From positions 1,426,001 to 1,490,000 of the forward strand of contig NZ_UGPW01000001.1 in NCBI RefSeq assembly GCF_900453105.1: DNA of 64,000 nt, written 5' to 3'. The first letter of the stretch is position 1, and each line of letters starts with the position of its first letter. The notes beneath the pieces were generated by a model. That model did no database searches. It was not told the origin of the DNA and saw only the letters and a list, made by a program, of their open reading frames with translations. The position numbers and the translations under genes were made by a program. This document shows positions 1-8,088 of this stretch, piece by piece. The DNA is from Moraxella ovis. GTDB lineage: Bacteria > Pseudomonadota > Gammaproteobacteria > Pseudomonadales > Moraxellaceae.

Positions 1-405
1 TGCAATCTTAAAATGATGAATCGCCTGATCATAATGTCCGACCTGCATCAGATACACCGCATAGTTGTTATGCGCACGCATCAGATTGTTATCAAGCTTA
101 AGCGCTTGACAAAAATAACCATCCGCACGCGCAAGGTTCGCCTCACTGCCTTCACTCTGAAGCAGCACACCCATCATGTCATAAGCTGGCGCAAAGCCTG
201 CATCAACTGTCAGCGCCATGTCAAGTTGGCGCTTGGCATCATCTAGCCTACCTGCCGCGATGTATTGCCCTGCCATGGCGGTACGAATCTTAGCAAGTTC
301 GGTCTTATTCTGATGAATGTTACGATCAACGCCCTGACATGCGGTCATCACAAGAGCGATGCTCGCAATCGCCATAGTACGGTAAACTTTCAACCTAAAA
401 ACCAT
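1..405 (-). CDS. pilW: Type IV pilus biogenesis/stability lipoprotein PilW (PilF-like), C-terminus cut by window edge
   Basis: The reading frame is open from 405 to the window edge, so only the N-terminal ~135 residues are present. It begins with a lipoprotein signal ending in a VMTAC lipobox (Cys about residue 23). Helical tetratricopeptide-like repeats follow, with alternating small residues and motifs such as AGRLDDAKRQLDMAL and GYFCQALKL. In the PilW/PilF family these TPRs form an outer-membrane-anchored scaffold that stabilises PilQ secretin multimers. The gene lies about 50 nt downstream of rlmN on the same strand, the usual rlmN-pilW order in gamma-proteobacteria. An in-frame ATG at 417 would add four residues; no strong ribosome site decides between them. 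The family call is firm; the start is not. Confidence 0.85.
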   Translation of the reverse strand, partial: MVFRLKVYRTMAIASIALVMTACQGVDRNIHQNKTELAKIRTAMAGQYIAAGRLDDAKRQLDMALTVDAGFAPAYDMMGVLLQSEGSEANLARADGYFCQALKLDNNLMRAHNNYAVYLMQVGHYDQAIHHFKIA

Positions 406-463
406 CAGACATCCCATTCTATCAAGTCTCAAAAATTTTGCCAACTTATTTCAAATATACCGA

Positions 464-1645
464 TTAGGCGTGGTCTTGGCGCTTTTGGATGCTTTCTTGC
501 CATTTTTTGGCACGTCGGGTACGGTCAGCAACTTGCCCAACCAACTGTCCACACGCCGCATCGATGTCATCGCCGCGAGTCTGACGAATCGTACACACAA
601 AGCCTGCATTATTAAGAATGTTGCTAAACGCATGGATTCGGTTATTGCTTGAGCGGTCATAAGGCGCATGTGGGAACGGGTTGAATGGAATTAGGTTCAC
701 CTTACTTGGCAAATCTTTTAATAGTGCCACAAGCTGACGCGCGTGCTCATCGCTGTCATTCACGCCGGCGAGCATCACATATTCAATGGTGACGTGTTTT
801 TTGTGGCGTGGATTTTCTTCATAGACGTATGCTTTGGCGGCGGCGATGAGATCTACCAGTGGGTATTTTTTGTTAATTGGCACCAGCTCATCTCGAAGCT
901 CATCATTCGGTGCGTGCAGGCTGATGGCGAGTGCCACATCAATGTCCTTGGCCAGATCATACATCTTTGGCACCACGCCTGATGTTGATAGAGTCACACG
1001 GCGTTTTGATAATCCAAACGCATGATCATCAAGCATCAAAGACATGCTGGCAACTACAGGGTTATAGTTCAACAGGGGCTCGCCCATGCCCATCATGACG
1101 ACATTGGTCACGCGATTCTCACGCTCGGTCGGAGCAACATCTTCCATATATGACTGATTCGCCACCCACAACTGCCCGATGATTTCACTGGCGTCCAAGT
1201 CACGCTCAAAGCCCTGTTTACCCGTACTACAAAACGAACAATCCAGCGCGCAGCCAACCTGAGATGAGATACACAAGGTCTTACGCCCAAACTGCTTGCC
1301 ATCTTCGGCAGGGATAAGCACCGCCTCAACGAGCGAACCGCCCGACACCTCAAAGACCCATTTACGCGTCCCATCTTCGCTAAACTGCTTAAATTTCACC
1401 TTCGGCGGTAGTACGCAAGCGACTTCATCAAGCTTTTGTTGAAGTTTTTTTGAGATGTTTGTCATCTCAAAAAAGTCCGTCACGCCAAACTGATAAATCC
1501 ACTTCATCACCTGCGTCGCTCGAAACGGCTTCTCGCCAAGCGACACAAAAAACTCACCCAAATCCACCTTGGACATACCAAGCAAATTAACCTTATTGGA
1601 TGAATCAGTGAATTCTGGCGTGTGGATTACGGGGATTTTTGTCAT
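464..1645 (-). CDS. rlmN: 23S rRNA/tRNA (adenine-C2) methyltransferase RlmN, radical SAM
   Basis: The 393-residue product matches RlmN, which methylates C2 of A2503 in 23S rRNA and A37 in some tRNAs. The radical-SAM motif CALDCSFC is seen at residues 132-139 (Cys 132, 136, 139). The C-terminal [15 protein letters not shown] motif with the second catalytic cysteine is represented by [21 protein letters not shown] chose the ATG at 1645 because a longer frame back to 1750 would run through the ndk terminator and a good promoter. Family members normally start just before this point. pilW follows closely, so the two are probably cotranscribed. Confidence 0.95.
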   Translation of the reverse strand: MTKIPVIHTPEFTDSSNKVNLLGMSKVDLGEFFVSLGEKPFRATQVMKWIYQFGVTDFFEMTNISKKLQQKLDEVACVLPPKVKFKQFSEDGTRKWVFEVSGGSLVEAVLIPAEDGKQFGRKTLCISSQVGCALDCSFCSTGKQGFERDLDASEIIGQLWVANQSYMEDVAPTERENRVTNVVMMGMGEPLLNYNPVVASMSLMLDDHAFGLSKRRVTLSTSGVVPKMYDLAKDIDVALAISLHAPNDELRDELVPINKKYPLVDLIAAAKAYVYEENPRHKKHVTIEYVMLAGVNDSDEHARQLVALLKDLPSKVNLIPFNPFPHAPYDRSSNNRIHAFSNILNNAGFVCTIRQTRGDDIDAACGQLVGQVADRTRRAKKWQESIQKRQDHA

Positions 1646-1682
1646 GACAATCGGGCTGCTACAATAAACATAAAAACAGCAT

Positions 1683-1712
1683 ATTATACTAAAAATTTCG
1701 TTCAAAGTCATG
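1683..1712 (-). promoter_or_regulatory. Probable sigma70 promoter of rlmN-pilW
   Basis: On the minus strand a perfect TATAAT lies at 1688-1683. An ATGACT (4 of 6 matches to TTGACA) lies at 1712-1707 with 18-nt spacing. It sits about 40 nt before the rlmN ATG and therefore argues against the longer start. Confidence 0.6.
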
Positions 1713-1750
1713 ATTTTTTGGTATTGGCGCACTTGTTTGATTTTGCGCAA

Positions 1751-1785
1751 AATAAAAAACAGCCCACTAAAAAAGCAAGCTGTTT
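1751..1785 (-). terminator. Intrinsic terminator of ndk
   Basis: On the minus strand an AAACAGC...GCTGTTT stem is followed by a run of T. It lies 35 nt after the ndk stop codon and before the rlmN promoter. Confidence 0.75.
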
Positions 1786-1818
1786 ACGATTAATCAGATG
1801 ATAATATCTGGCAATCAA

Positions 1819-2250
1819 TTAACGAGTGCGTGGGAAGATTTCGTCTGCACCGAAGAAGTAAGCGATTTCGCGCTCAGCTGAAGTGGTAGAGTCAGAACCG
1901 TGAGCTGCATTCTCGTCGATGCTTACTGCAAAGTCAGCACGGATGGTGCCAGCAGCAGCTTCAGCTGGGTTGGTTGCGCCTAGGATATCGCGGTGTGCTA
2001 GTACAGCGTTCTCGCCTTCTAGTACAGATACAACCACAGGACCTGAAGTCATGAATGCTACTAGGTCAGCGAAGAAGCCACGCTCTTTGTGCTCTGCGTA
2101 GAAACCTTCTGCTTCTGCTTGAGTTAGGTGTTTGTATTTGATAGCAACTGGCTTAAGGCCTGCTTTTTCGAAGCGAGCGATGATGTCGCCGATGTGGTTT
2201 TTGCCAACTGCGTCTGGCTTGATGATAGATAGAGTACGTTCGATAGCCAT
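1819..2250 (-). CDS. ndk: Nucleoside diphosphate kinase
   Basis: The 143-residue protein is full length for Ndk, which passes the gamma phosphate of ATP to NDPs through a phosphohistidine. The N-terminal [12 protein letters not shown] block is present. The active-site histidine is H117 in the NAAHGSDS motif. The ribosome site AAGGAAA sits 6 nt before the ATG. A strong terminator follows, so ndk appears to be monocistronic in front of rlmN-pilW. Confidence 0.97.
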   Translation of the reverse strand: MAIERTLSIIKPDAVGKNHIGDIIARFEKAGLKPVAIKYKHLTQAEAEGFYAEHKERGFFADLVAFMTSGPVVVSVLEGENAVLAHRDILGATNPAEAAAGTIRADFAVSIDENAAHGSDSTTSAEREIAYFFGADEIFPRTR

Positions 2251-2434
2251 GATATTTCCTTAACAATATAAAGGGTTTAAAAGGATAAAAAATTCTACAA
2301 GATCGTGCAGAATTACCCACATTATACCAATCTTTTGGGGGATTTGTCATGTGGTTTTTATGTCAAAAATATCAAAAAATATCACCTAAGTCACGCCATC
2401 ACATTTCGTTTTTTTGCCAAAAATCTCACAGCTT

Positions 2435-2455
2435 AATGATAATTTTTGGTATAAT
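2435..2455 (+). promoter_or_regulatory. Extended -10 promoter of ychF
   Basis: TGGTATAAT (TGn plus a perfect TATAAT at 2450-2455) is an extended -10 element. No good -35 is visible. The ychF ATG at 2513 lies about 50 nt downstream of the likely start point. Confidence 0.6.
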
Positions 2456-2512
2456 GGTTTGTTTATGATTTTTAATGCTTTAAGCAACTTTAATTTAACA
2501 GCGAGACAACTC

Positions 2513-3604
2513 ATGGGCTTTAACTGTGGTATCGTAGGCTTGCCAAACGTTGGCAAATCCACCCTATTTAACGCACTCACCAAGGCAGGCATTGCCGCCG
2601 AAAACTTCCCCTTTTGTACCAAAGACCCAAACACGGGCATCGTGCCTGTGCCAGATCCACGCTTAAAGGCATTGGCAGAAATCGTCAAGCCTGAACGTGT
2701 GCTACCGACCAGCATGGAATTTGTGGACATCGCAGGGCTTGTGGCAGGGGCGAGCAAGGGCGAAGGCATGGGCAACCAATTCCTTGCCAATATCCGTGAG
2801 ACGGACGCGATTGCCCATGTGGTACGCTGTTTTGATGATGACAACGTCATTCATGTGGACGGACGAGTAAACCCCCTATCCGACATTGAGACCATTAATA
2901 CCGAGCTTGCCCTTGCCGACCTTGAAGCGGTAGGACGTGCGATAACTAACGCCACCAAAAAAGCAAAAGGCGGAGACAAAGACGCTCAGGCGATTTTGGC
3001 GGTATTTCAAAAAATTGAGCCATTTTTGGCGGACGGCAAACCTGCACGCATGGCAAATCTTGACAATGATGAGAAAAAACTCATCAAATCCTACGGGCTT
3101 ATCACTCTAAAACCTGTCATGTACATCGCCAACGTGGCAGAAGACGGTTTTGAAAATAACCCCCACCTAGATGCGGTGCGTGAATTTGCCCAAAGCGAAA
3201 ACGCCATTGTCGTGGCATTGTGCAACCAAATTGAAGCCGAAATCGCCCAGCTTGACGAAGAAGAAAAGGCGGAGTTCTTAGAAGGTATGGGCATGAGTGA
3301 AGCAGGGCTTGACCGTGTGATTCGTGCAGGGTATGAGCTACTAAACCTACAAACCTACTTCACCGCAGGGGTCAAAGAAGTGCGTGCGTGGACGGTGCCT
3401 GTGGGTGCGACCGCTCCTGAGGCGGCAGGTGTTATTCACACCGACTTTGAGCGTGGCTTTATCCGTGCCGAAGTGATCGCTTATGATGATTTCATCGAAC
3501 ATGGCGGAGAAAAAGGCGCAGCGGCAGCAGGTAAGTCTCGCCTAGAAGGCAAAACCTATATCGTCCAAGACGGCGATGTGATGCATTTTAGATTTAATGT
3601 GTGA
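2513..3604 (+). CDS. ychF: Redox-regulated ribosome-binding ATPase YchF
   Basis: The 363-residue product has exactly the size of E. coli YchF, an OBG-family P-loop protein that prefers ATP and binds ribosomes. The P-loop is GLPNVGKS near residue 8. The DIAGLV Walker B region and a C-terminal TGS domain (EVRAWTVP...[15 protein letters not shown]) are present. I chose the ATG at 2513 because the family starts with [16 protein letters not shown]. The upstream in-frame extension from 2414 overlaps the promoter. The usual pth neighbour is not seen here. Confidence 0.96.
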   Translation: MGFNCGIVGLPNVGKSTLFNALTKAGIAAENFPFCTKDPNTGIVPVPDPRLKALAEIVKPERVLPTSMEFVDIAGLVAGASKGEGMGNQFLANIRETDAIAHVVRCFDDDNVIHVDGRVNPLSDIETINTELALADLEAVGRAITNATKKAKGGDKDAQAILAVFQKIEPFLADGKPARMANLDNDEKKLIKSYGLITLKPVMYIANVAEDGFENNPHLDAVREFAQSENAIVVALCNQIEAEIAQLDEEEKAEFLEGMGMSEAGLDRVIRAGYELLNLQTYFTAGVKEVRAWTVPVGATAPEAAGVIHTDFERGFIRAEVIAYDDFIEHGGEKGAAAAGKSRLEGKTYIVQDGDVMHFRFNV

Positions 3605-3620
3605 TTGCGCATTAACCTCA

Positions 3621-3646
3621 AAAAGCCGATAGTTATCGGCTTTTTT
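3621..3646 (+). terminator. Intrinsic terminator after ychF
   Basis: A 10-bp stem, AAAAGCCGAT/ATCGGCTTTT, with a 4-nt loop is followed by further T residues. Confidence 0.9.
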
Positions 3647-3664
3647 GTTATCAAGTTAAAAGGC

Positions 3665-3694
3665 TTGAGTCATGATTGTAAATTTTGTTATAAT
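3665..3694 (+). promoter_or_regulatory. Promoter of the His-rich lipoprotein gene
   Basis: TTGAGT at 3665-3670 and a perfect TATAAT at 3689-3694 are separated by 18 nt. The ATG lies about 70 nt downstream. Confidence 0.6.
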
Positions 3695-3762
3695 ATATCT
3701 TGATGATCGCATCTAATATTTAAATATTCCACCATATTAACACATCAAATTAAGGTTTTATC

Positions 3763-4230
3763 ATGAAAAAAATCATCCTAACTTCACTGGTTGCTACTTT
3801 GGCTTTAACCGCTTGCGATAAAAAACAAGCCGAAGCACCTGCCGAAACCACAACCACTGAGGCGGCCGCCCTTGCTACCGAAACAGCAAATACTTCTGAA
3901 AATACAGCCGATACACAGCATAATCACGATCACAGCCACGAACATGATGATCATGCAGAACACGACCACAATCATGATGGTGACAAATTTCAATGCGGCG
4001 ACAAGAGTATAAATATTGCTGTACACAATCACGAAGGTGAAATCGAAGCACATCTTACTGCCGATGCTATCACTTACGATCTAAACCAAGACCTAAATGA
4101 CAAAAAACGCTTCACCACTGATGAAGGTATTGAAGGCGATGGCAAGCCAATGACTCTGATCCTAGATGGCAATAATGCCCAAGTACTGGGCGCAAACAAT
4201 GCCACCCTTCTAGATTGCACCAAATCTTAA
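3763..4230 (+). CDS. His-rich lipoprotein, possible MliC-like C-terminal domain
   Basis: The 155-residue protein has a lipoprotein signal ending in LTAC (Cys 18) and an Ala/Thr/Glu-rich linker (residues 20-50). Residues about 52-72 form a histidine/aspartate cluster with nine His in 21 residues. A compact C-terminal domain is bounded by two cysteines (FQCGDK and LLDC). Its size, terminal cysteines and LILDGNNAQ strand resemble the MliC lysozyme-inhibitor fold, but I regard that as a guess. The His cluster suggests periplasmic zinc, nickel or copper binding. It has its own promoter and terminator, so it is a single-gene unit. The binding role is inference. Confidence 0.75.
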   Translation: MKKIILTSLVATLALTACDKKQAEAPAETTTTEAAALATETANTSENTADTQHNHDHSHEHDDHAEHDHNHDGDKFQCGDKSINIAVHNHEGEIEAHLTADAITYDLNQDLNDKKRFTTDEGIEGDGKPMTLILDGNNAQVLGANNATLLDCTKS

Positions 4231-4243
4231 TCATCAAGGTGGC

Positions 4244-4273
4244 AAAGCCAAGCGGTTCACGCTTGGCTTTTTT
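4244..4273 (+). terminator. Intrinsic terminator after the His-rich lipoprotein
   Basis: AAAGCCAAGC pairs with GCTTGGCTTT across a 7-nt loop, followed by T6. Confidence 0.9.
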
Positions 4274-4422
4274 GATATAAAAAATCATATTAATAAAAAT
4301 GCAACAAGTTTATGAATTTAATTGAAAATTTCTAGATTTTTATTCATAATACACAGTTATTCACTCAATTTTATGTGCTTTAATGGGCGCGTTTAGGCAC
4401 ACTGACTTCATCGGATTGATTC

Positions 4423-5142
4423 ATGACAGAAACAAAAACCACCACTCGAGAACAAAAAAAACGCCAAACACGTCAAGCTTTCTTTAATGCTGTTCTAGAT
4501 CTATGCATGACCGGGCAAGGATACAGCTCCATCAGTCTGCGCCAAGTCACTCGCGAGGTTGGGGTTGTGCCGACGGCCTTTTATCGTCATTTTGATGACA
4601 TGGAATGCCTTGGCAAAGCGTTGGTTGAAGATGAATTGGGTGGTGCACTATCCATCTTACGCGAGCACATGCAGCTGGGCAAAAAACGCAGTTTTGAACG
4701 TCAAATCGCCAAGAGCGTACAGCTATTTTTCAAGGCCGTAGATGCGCAACCTAGATATTGGCAATTCATCGCATCGGAGCGCTTTGGTGGCTCCGAGGCG
4801 GTACGTAACGCGATCAGTCAACAGATTCACTATTTCGCCAAGATCATGGGCGAGGACTTGGCGCTACAGCCTGCCTTTGAACACATTGGCAGCGAAGACC
4901 GCTACCTATTGGCTGAGATTGGTGTCAATCTATCATTCTCCTGGATCATCGACTGGCTAGAGCTGACTTATACACCAAACCTTGATGATGAAGATGCTGA
5001 AGACATCACCGACAAACAAGACCCTATTGATGTTGAGCAGCACAAACAAGAAATGCTCCGCCGCTGCACACGCCAGATGCAGATTCTCATGTACGGTGCT
5101 TATAACTGGAAATCAAGCGAAGAGACTGTGGTTGAGGATTGA
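4423..5142 (+). CDS. TetR-family transcriptional regulator, FabR/DesT-like
   Basis: The 239-residue protein has an N-terminal TetR helix-turn-helix (about residues 12-60). It reads SLRQVTREVGVVPTAFYRHF, the signature of the FabR/DesT group that senses the acyl-CoA/ACP pool and controls unsaturated fatty-acid genes. The C-terminal ligand domain ends in an acidic patch (DDEDAED) that is not typical of E. coli FabR. No desaturase or fabA/fabB gene is adjacent, so its targets must lie elsewhere. It is transcribed alone and ends at a strong terminator. Family placement is good; the fatty-acid role is inferred from the HTH signature. Confidence 0.85.
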   Translation: MTETKTTTREQKKRQTRQAFFNAVLDLCMTGQGYSSISLRQVTREVGVVPTAFYRHFDDMECLGKALVEDELGGALSILREHMQLGKKRSFERQIAKSVQLFFKAVDAQPRYWQFIASERFGGSEAVRNAISQQIHYFAKIMGEDLALQPAFEHIGSEDRYLLAEIGVNLSFSWIIDWLELTYTPNLDDEDAEDITDKQDPIDVEQHKQEMLRRCTRQMQILMYGAYNWKSSEETVVED

Positions 5143-5177
5143 TAACACAATCCGTATCAGCCCTACCCTTATCTTTT

Positions 5178-5209
5178 GGCGGCATTTATGTTAGAATGCC
5201 GCCTTTTTT
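5178..5209 (+). terminator. Intrinsic terminator after the TetR regulator
   Basis: A perfect 9-bp stem, GGCGGCATT/AATGCCGCC, with an 8-nt loop is followed by T6. Confidence 0.93.
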
Positions 5210-5226
5210 AAATTGCAATTTATCTC

Positions 5227-6075
5227 ATGCCTTATCTACACCGACCAAAATCACATCACACCCTAAACGCCAATGAACGCCTACTGCGCGTCATCTCCAT
5301 TAATGTCAACGGACTGCGCGCCGCTGAGAAAAAGGGTTTGCTTGATTGGCTGAATGAATCTGAAGCGGATGTCGTCTGCATGCAAGAGACGCGCATCAAC
5401 CATGATCAATGGACGGATAAATTTAAACCAGAAGGTTGGCAAACCCATCTATTTCCCGCTGAACGTGCAGGCTATGCAGGCACGGCGATTTATAGTCGAT
5501 TGCCAATCGTATCGGTGAGCCGTGGTCTTGGTTTTGAGCTTGCTGACAGTCAGGGTCGATTCATCACCGCAGAGCTTGACTTAGGTCTTGACAAGCCTGT
5601 ATTTATCTCATCTCTATACCTACCATCTGGCTCATCAGGCGATGAAGCCCAAGCACGCAAAGACATCTTCCTAGATGAATACAAACAAATCCTAAAACGC
5701 TGGCGCGATGAAGATAAATCCGTTATCATATGCGGCGACTACAACATCGTGCATAAGCGCATCGACATCAAAAACTGGTCAGGCAACCAAAAAGCATCTG
5801 GCTGCCTACCTCATGAACGCGCATGGCTAGATCATATTTATGATGAATTGGGTTATGTTGATACGTTTCGCGTTGTCCGCAAGGAATCTGAGGTGTATTC
5901 TTGGTGGTCAAACCGCGGACAAGCGCGCGCCAAGAACGTGGGCTGGCGCATTGATTATCAAGCCTGCTCGCCCGACTGGAAAGAGCGCACCGTAGGCGCA
6001 TGGGTTTATAAGGATAATTGGTTTTCAGATCATGCGCCTGTCGTTATTGATTATCTCATTAAGACAGACGTATAA
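5227..6075 (+). CDS. Exodeoxyribonuclease III family AP endonuclease, Crc-like clade
   Basis: The 282-residue protein belongs to the ExoIII/APE1 EEP superfamily. Metal and catalytic motifs are intact: NVNG near residue 28, MQETR (catalytic Glu), GDYN near 167 and SDHAPVV near 271. Several stretches (RLLRVISINVNGLRAAEKKG, HERAWLDHIYDELGYVD, YSWWSNRGQ, VGWRIDYQ) match the Pseudomonas/Acinetobacter Crc clade more closely than E. coli Xth. Pseudomonas Crc lost the nuclease residues and acts as an Hfq-linked translational co-repressor. Because the nuclease residues are present here, a DNA-repair enzyme is the safer call. It ends convergently with the thiI pseudogene. Confidence 0.9.
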   Translation: MPYLHRPKSHHTLNANERLLRVISINVNGLRAAEKKGLLDWLNESEADVVCMQETRINHDQWTDKFKPEGWQTHLFPAERAGYAGTAIYSRLPIVSVSRGLGFELADSQGRFITAELDLGLDKPVFISSLYLPSGSSGDEAQARKDIFLDEYKQILKRWRDEDKSVIICGDYNIVHKRIDIKNWSGNQKASGCLPHERAWLDHIYDELGYVDTFRVVRKESEVYSWWSNRGQARAKNVGWRIDYQACSPDWKERTVGAWVYKDNWFSDHAPVVIDYLIKTDV

Positions 6076-6079
6076 AGAC

Positions 6080-6107
6080 ACAAAAAGAGCATCACGCCCT
6101 TTTTGTT
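6080..6107. terminator. Bidirectional terminator between the ExoIII gene and the thiI pseudogene
   Basis: AAAAAG and GC pair with GC and CTTTTT across a short loop with one mismatch. The A-rich and T-rich flanks allow function on both strands. Confidence 0.7.
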
Positions 6108-7554
6108 ATTTTAGCTTTAAAATCTTAATATTATCAAAACCCTTACCCTTACTCTTTAATGCCATTGCCTGCAAACCCTCATCACACCACGCTGACAATA
6201 CAACAAGTGGGTTTTTGATTGATCAAACTCACTAAAGTTCGCACCCAAGCGATAAAAAGGCATCTCGATCACATCCGCTTCCATATCCAGTGGTGAATCC
6301 TCGATCTCATCAGGTATGCGAATATTGATGACAACCTCATCTGCCAATACAGTATCAACCGACTGGACGGTTTGATTATCATGTTCTTCGTTTGCAATAT
6401 CTTGGATATCCATGCATACGGCGGTGTCGATGGCATGTTGCAGAATACCAAAGTCAAAATTCGCTTCCGTATCAACAATCTTATGCTCAATGGCCTTAAC
6501 CGTTGGGTTTTTTGAGATGACACCGCAGAACTCAGGCATGGATTTGGCAATATCGGCCGTACCAATGCGCTCGGCCATGTTGATAATGTTTTGCTTATCA
6601 TGAGTGATGAGCGGTCTTAATATGAGTGCATCGCTTGCCTTATCGATCACGCGTAAGTTGGTTAGCGTCTGACTGGCCACCTGCCCCAGCGCCTCACCCG
6701 TGACGATTGCTTCAATACGATAATCCCTGGCGATGCTACTGGCAGCACGCACCATCATGCGCTTTAGCACGACGCCCATTTGACCATCATCGATCTTCTG
6801 AAGAATCTTAGCCACCACAGGTTCAAAATCCACGGTGATAAATTTCACACGGTGTGAACTGCCGTATTTTTGCTACAGATGGTATGCCATCTGCTTGGTG
6901 CCAATCTCATGCTCACGCCCACCCAGATTAAAGAACACATAATGCACTCGACTGCCGCGACGTGTAAACATGTGGCTTGCCACGCCAGAATCAAAACCAC
7001 CTGAGATCAAAGACAACACATCTTCTTGGGTGCTGATCGGGAATCCCTCAATCCCTTCATGACGCGCCTGCACGAACATCAAGCGATCATGCTCAATCTC
7101 AATCTTGATGACGACCTCAGGGTCTTTTAGCTGAACTTTGGCGCTTGGGGTATGCTGATTTAGCCCACCGCCCACATAACGCATGACATCCATGGAATCA
7201 AAATCATGTTTGCCGCGACGCTTAACACGCACACAAAAAGTCCTGCCCTCAATCTCGTCTTTAACTCTCGCCATAGTCTGCTCAAAAATATCATGCATGC
7301 CTACAAAAGGTGAATCCTCAACCTCCAGCACATGATGAATCCCTAGAATACAAGTCAATGCCGCACGAAGTTGGGCGCGCTTTGATTCATCTTGAACGCA
7401 CCTCAAGAAAATTCCAATGACGGATGGCCTTAACCGTCTTATCGTGCTGCATGAGTACGTTTTGGATATTGCCCCACAGCACCTTAATAAAGCGTTTCTT
7501 GATGGATTCGCTTTTCATGATGATCTCGGGGAAGACTTTGACAATAAATTTCAT
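6106..7554 (-). pseudogene. thiI: thiI pseudogene: tRNA s4U8 synthetase / thiamine sulfurtransferase, three lesions
   Basis: ThiI adds sulfur to U8 of tRNA (s4U) and supplies sulfur for the thiazole of thiamine, receiving it from IscS. All domains are still readable: NFLD/THUMP (MKFIVKVFPEI start at 7554), PP-loop SGGFDSG, and a rhodanese domain with LLYCQRG. Three breaks are visible. A frameshift near 7395 separates LEVR from [13 protein letters not shown]. An in-frame TAG at 6875-6873 replaces the Trp of the family's YLW motif, and QKYGSSHRV continues in the same frame. A one-base loss near 6175 precedes the C-terminal [13 protein letters not shown], which reads to TAA at 6106. Three separate lesions make sequencing error unlikely. 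The rest is well conserved, so the decay looks recent. Confidence 0.9.
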
Positions 7555-7632
7555 AATTTTAATGAGCAAATAAAAAAGGTGCTGATTATACGCCTTTTTT
7601 GATACAAACATGGACAAGTCAAACAAATCACA

Positions 7633-8088
7633 TCATAAGAACTTACCGCAGCACGCTTTAAATTTATCGCCGCTACCGCATAAGCACGGCTGCTTGTTGG
7701 TGAGCGCATTTGGCACAGTAGGGTCTAAAAAGTACCAAACATCATCAACTTTAACAAAGCTTGAATGCTCGTCATGGCAAGATTCGCCCTGCCCGTTATC
7801 ATAATAAGCTCTAAAATGCACTTGGGCGTGGCGTTTGCCGATCTTGGCGACATGGCTAATCACATCAAGACGCGTCCAATTCATTTCATCCATCCACGAT
7901 TGTAGCGCATTCTTATCCAATAAACCCTGCTGACTTGGCACGGTCGTCTCGACAATATAGTCGATATTTTTAAGATAAAAAGCACTAAACCGTGAACGCA
8001 TGAGTGCCTCAGCCGTAGCAGCAGGCACACCTTCATGCAACAACTGACAGCAGTCTTGGCAGGATGGGCTTCCACAAGGACATTGCAT
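7633..8088 (-). CDS. ychJ: YchJ family SEC-C motif protein (UPF0225)
   Basis: The 151-residue protein matches YchJ. It has an N-terminal cysteine cluster (QCPCGSPSCQDCC), a central NTF2-like region (MRSRFSAFYLKNIDYI) and a C-terminal SEC-C zinc motif (PCLCGSGDKFKACCG). The function of YchJ is unknown; SEC-C motifs bind zinc and often mediate docking. The ATG at 8088 shares its A with the ppk stop codon (TGATG), so translation is probably coupled to ppk. An upstream TTG at 8094 would add two residues and is less likely. Confidence 0.92.
   Translation of the reverse strand: MQCPCGSPSCQDCCQLLHEGVPAATAEALMRSRFSAFYLKNIDYIVETTVPSQQGLLDKNALQSWMDEMNWTRLDVISHVAKIGKRHAQVHFRAYYDNGQGESCHDEHSSFVKVDDVWYFLDPTVPNALTNKQPCLCGSGDKFKACCGKFL

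Noticed and set aside
1646-1750. N-terminal extension of RlmN to a start at 1750
   Set aside because: It overlaps the rlmN promoter and the ndk terminator and has no counterpart in the family.
6156-6848. Stand-alone C-terminal ThiI (rhodanese) gene
   Set aside because: It is in the same frame as the upstream fragment, separated only by one TAG, and its own C-terminus is frameshifted.
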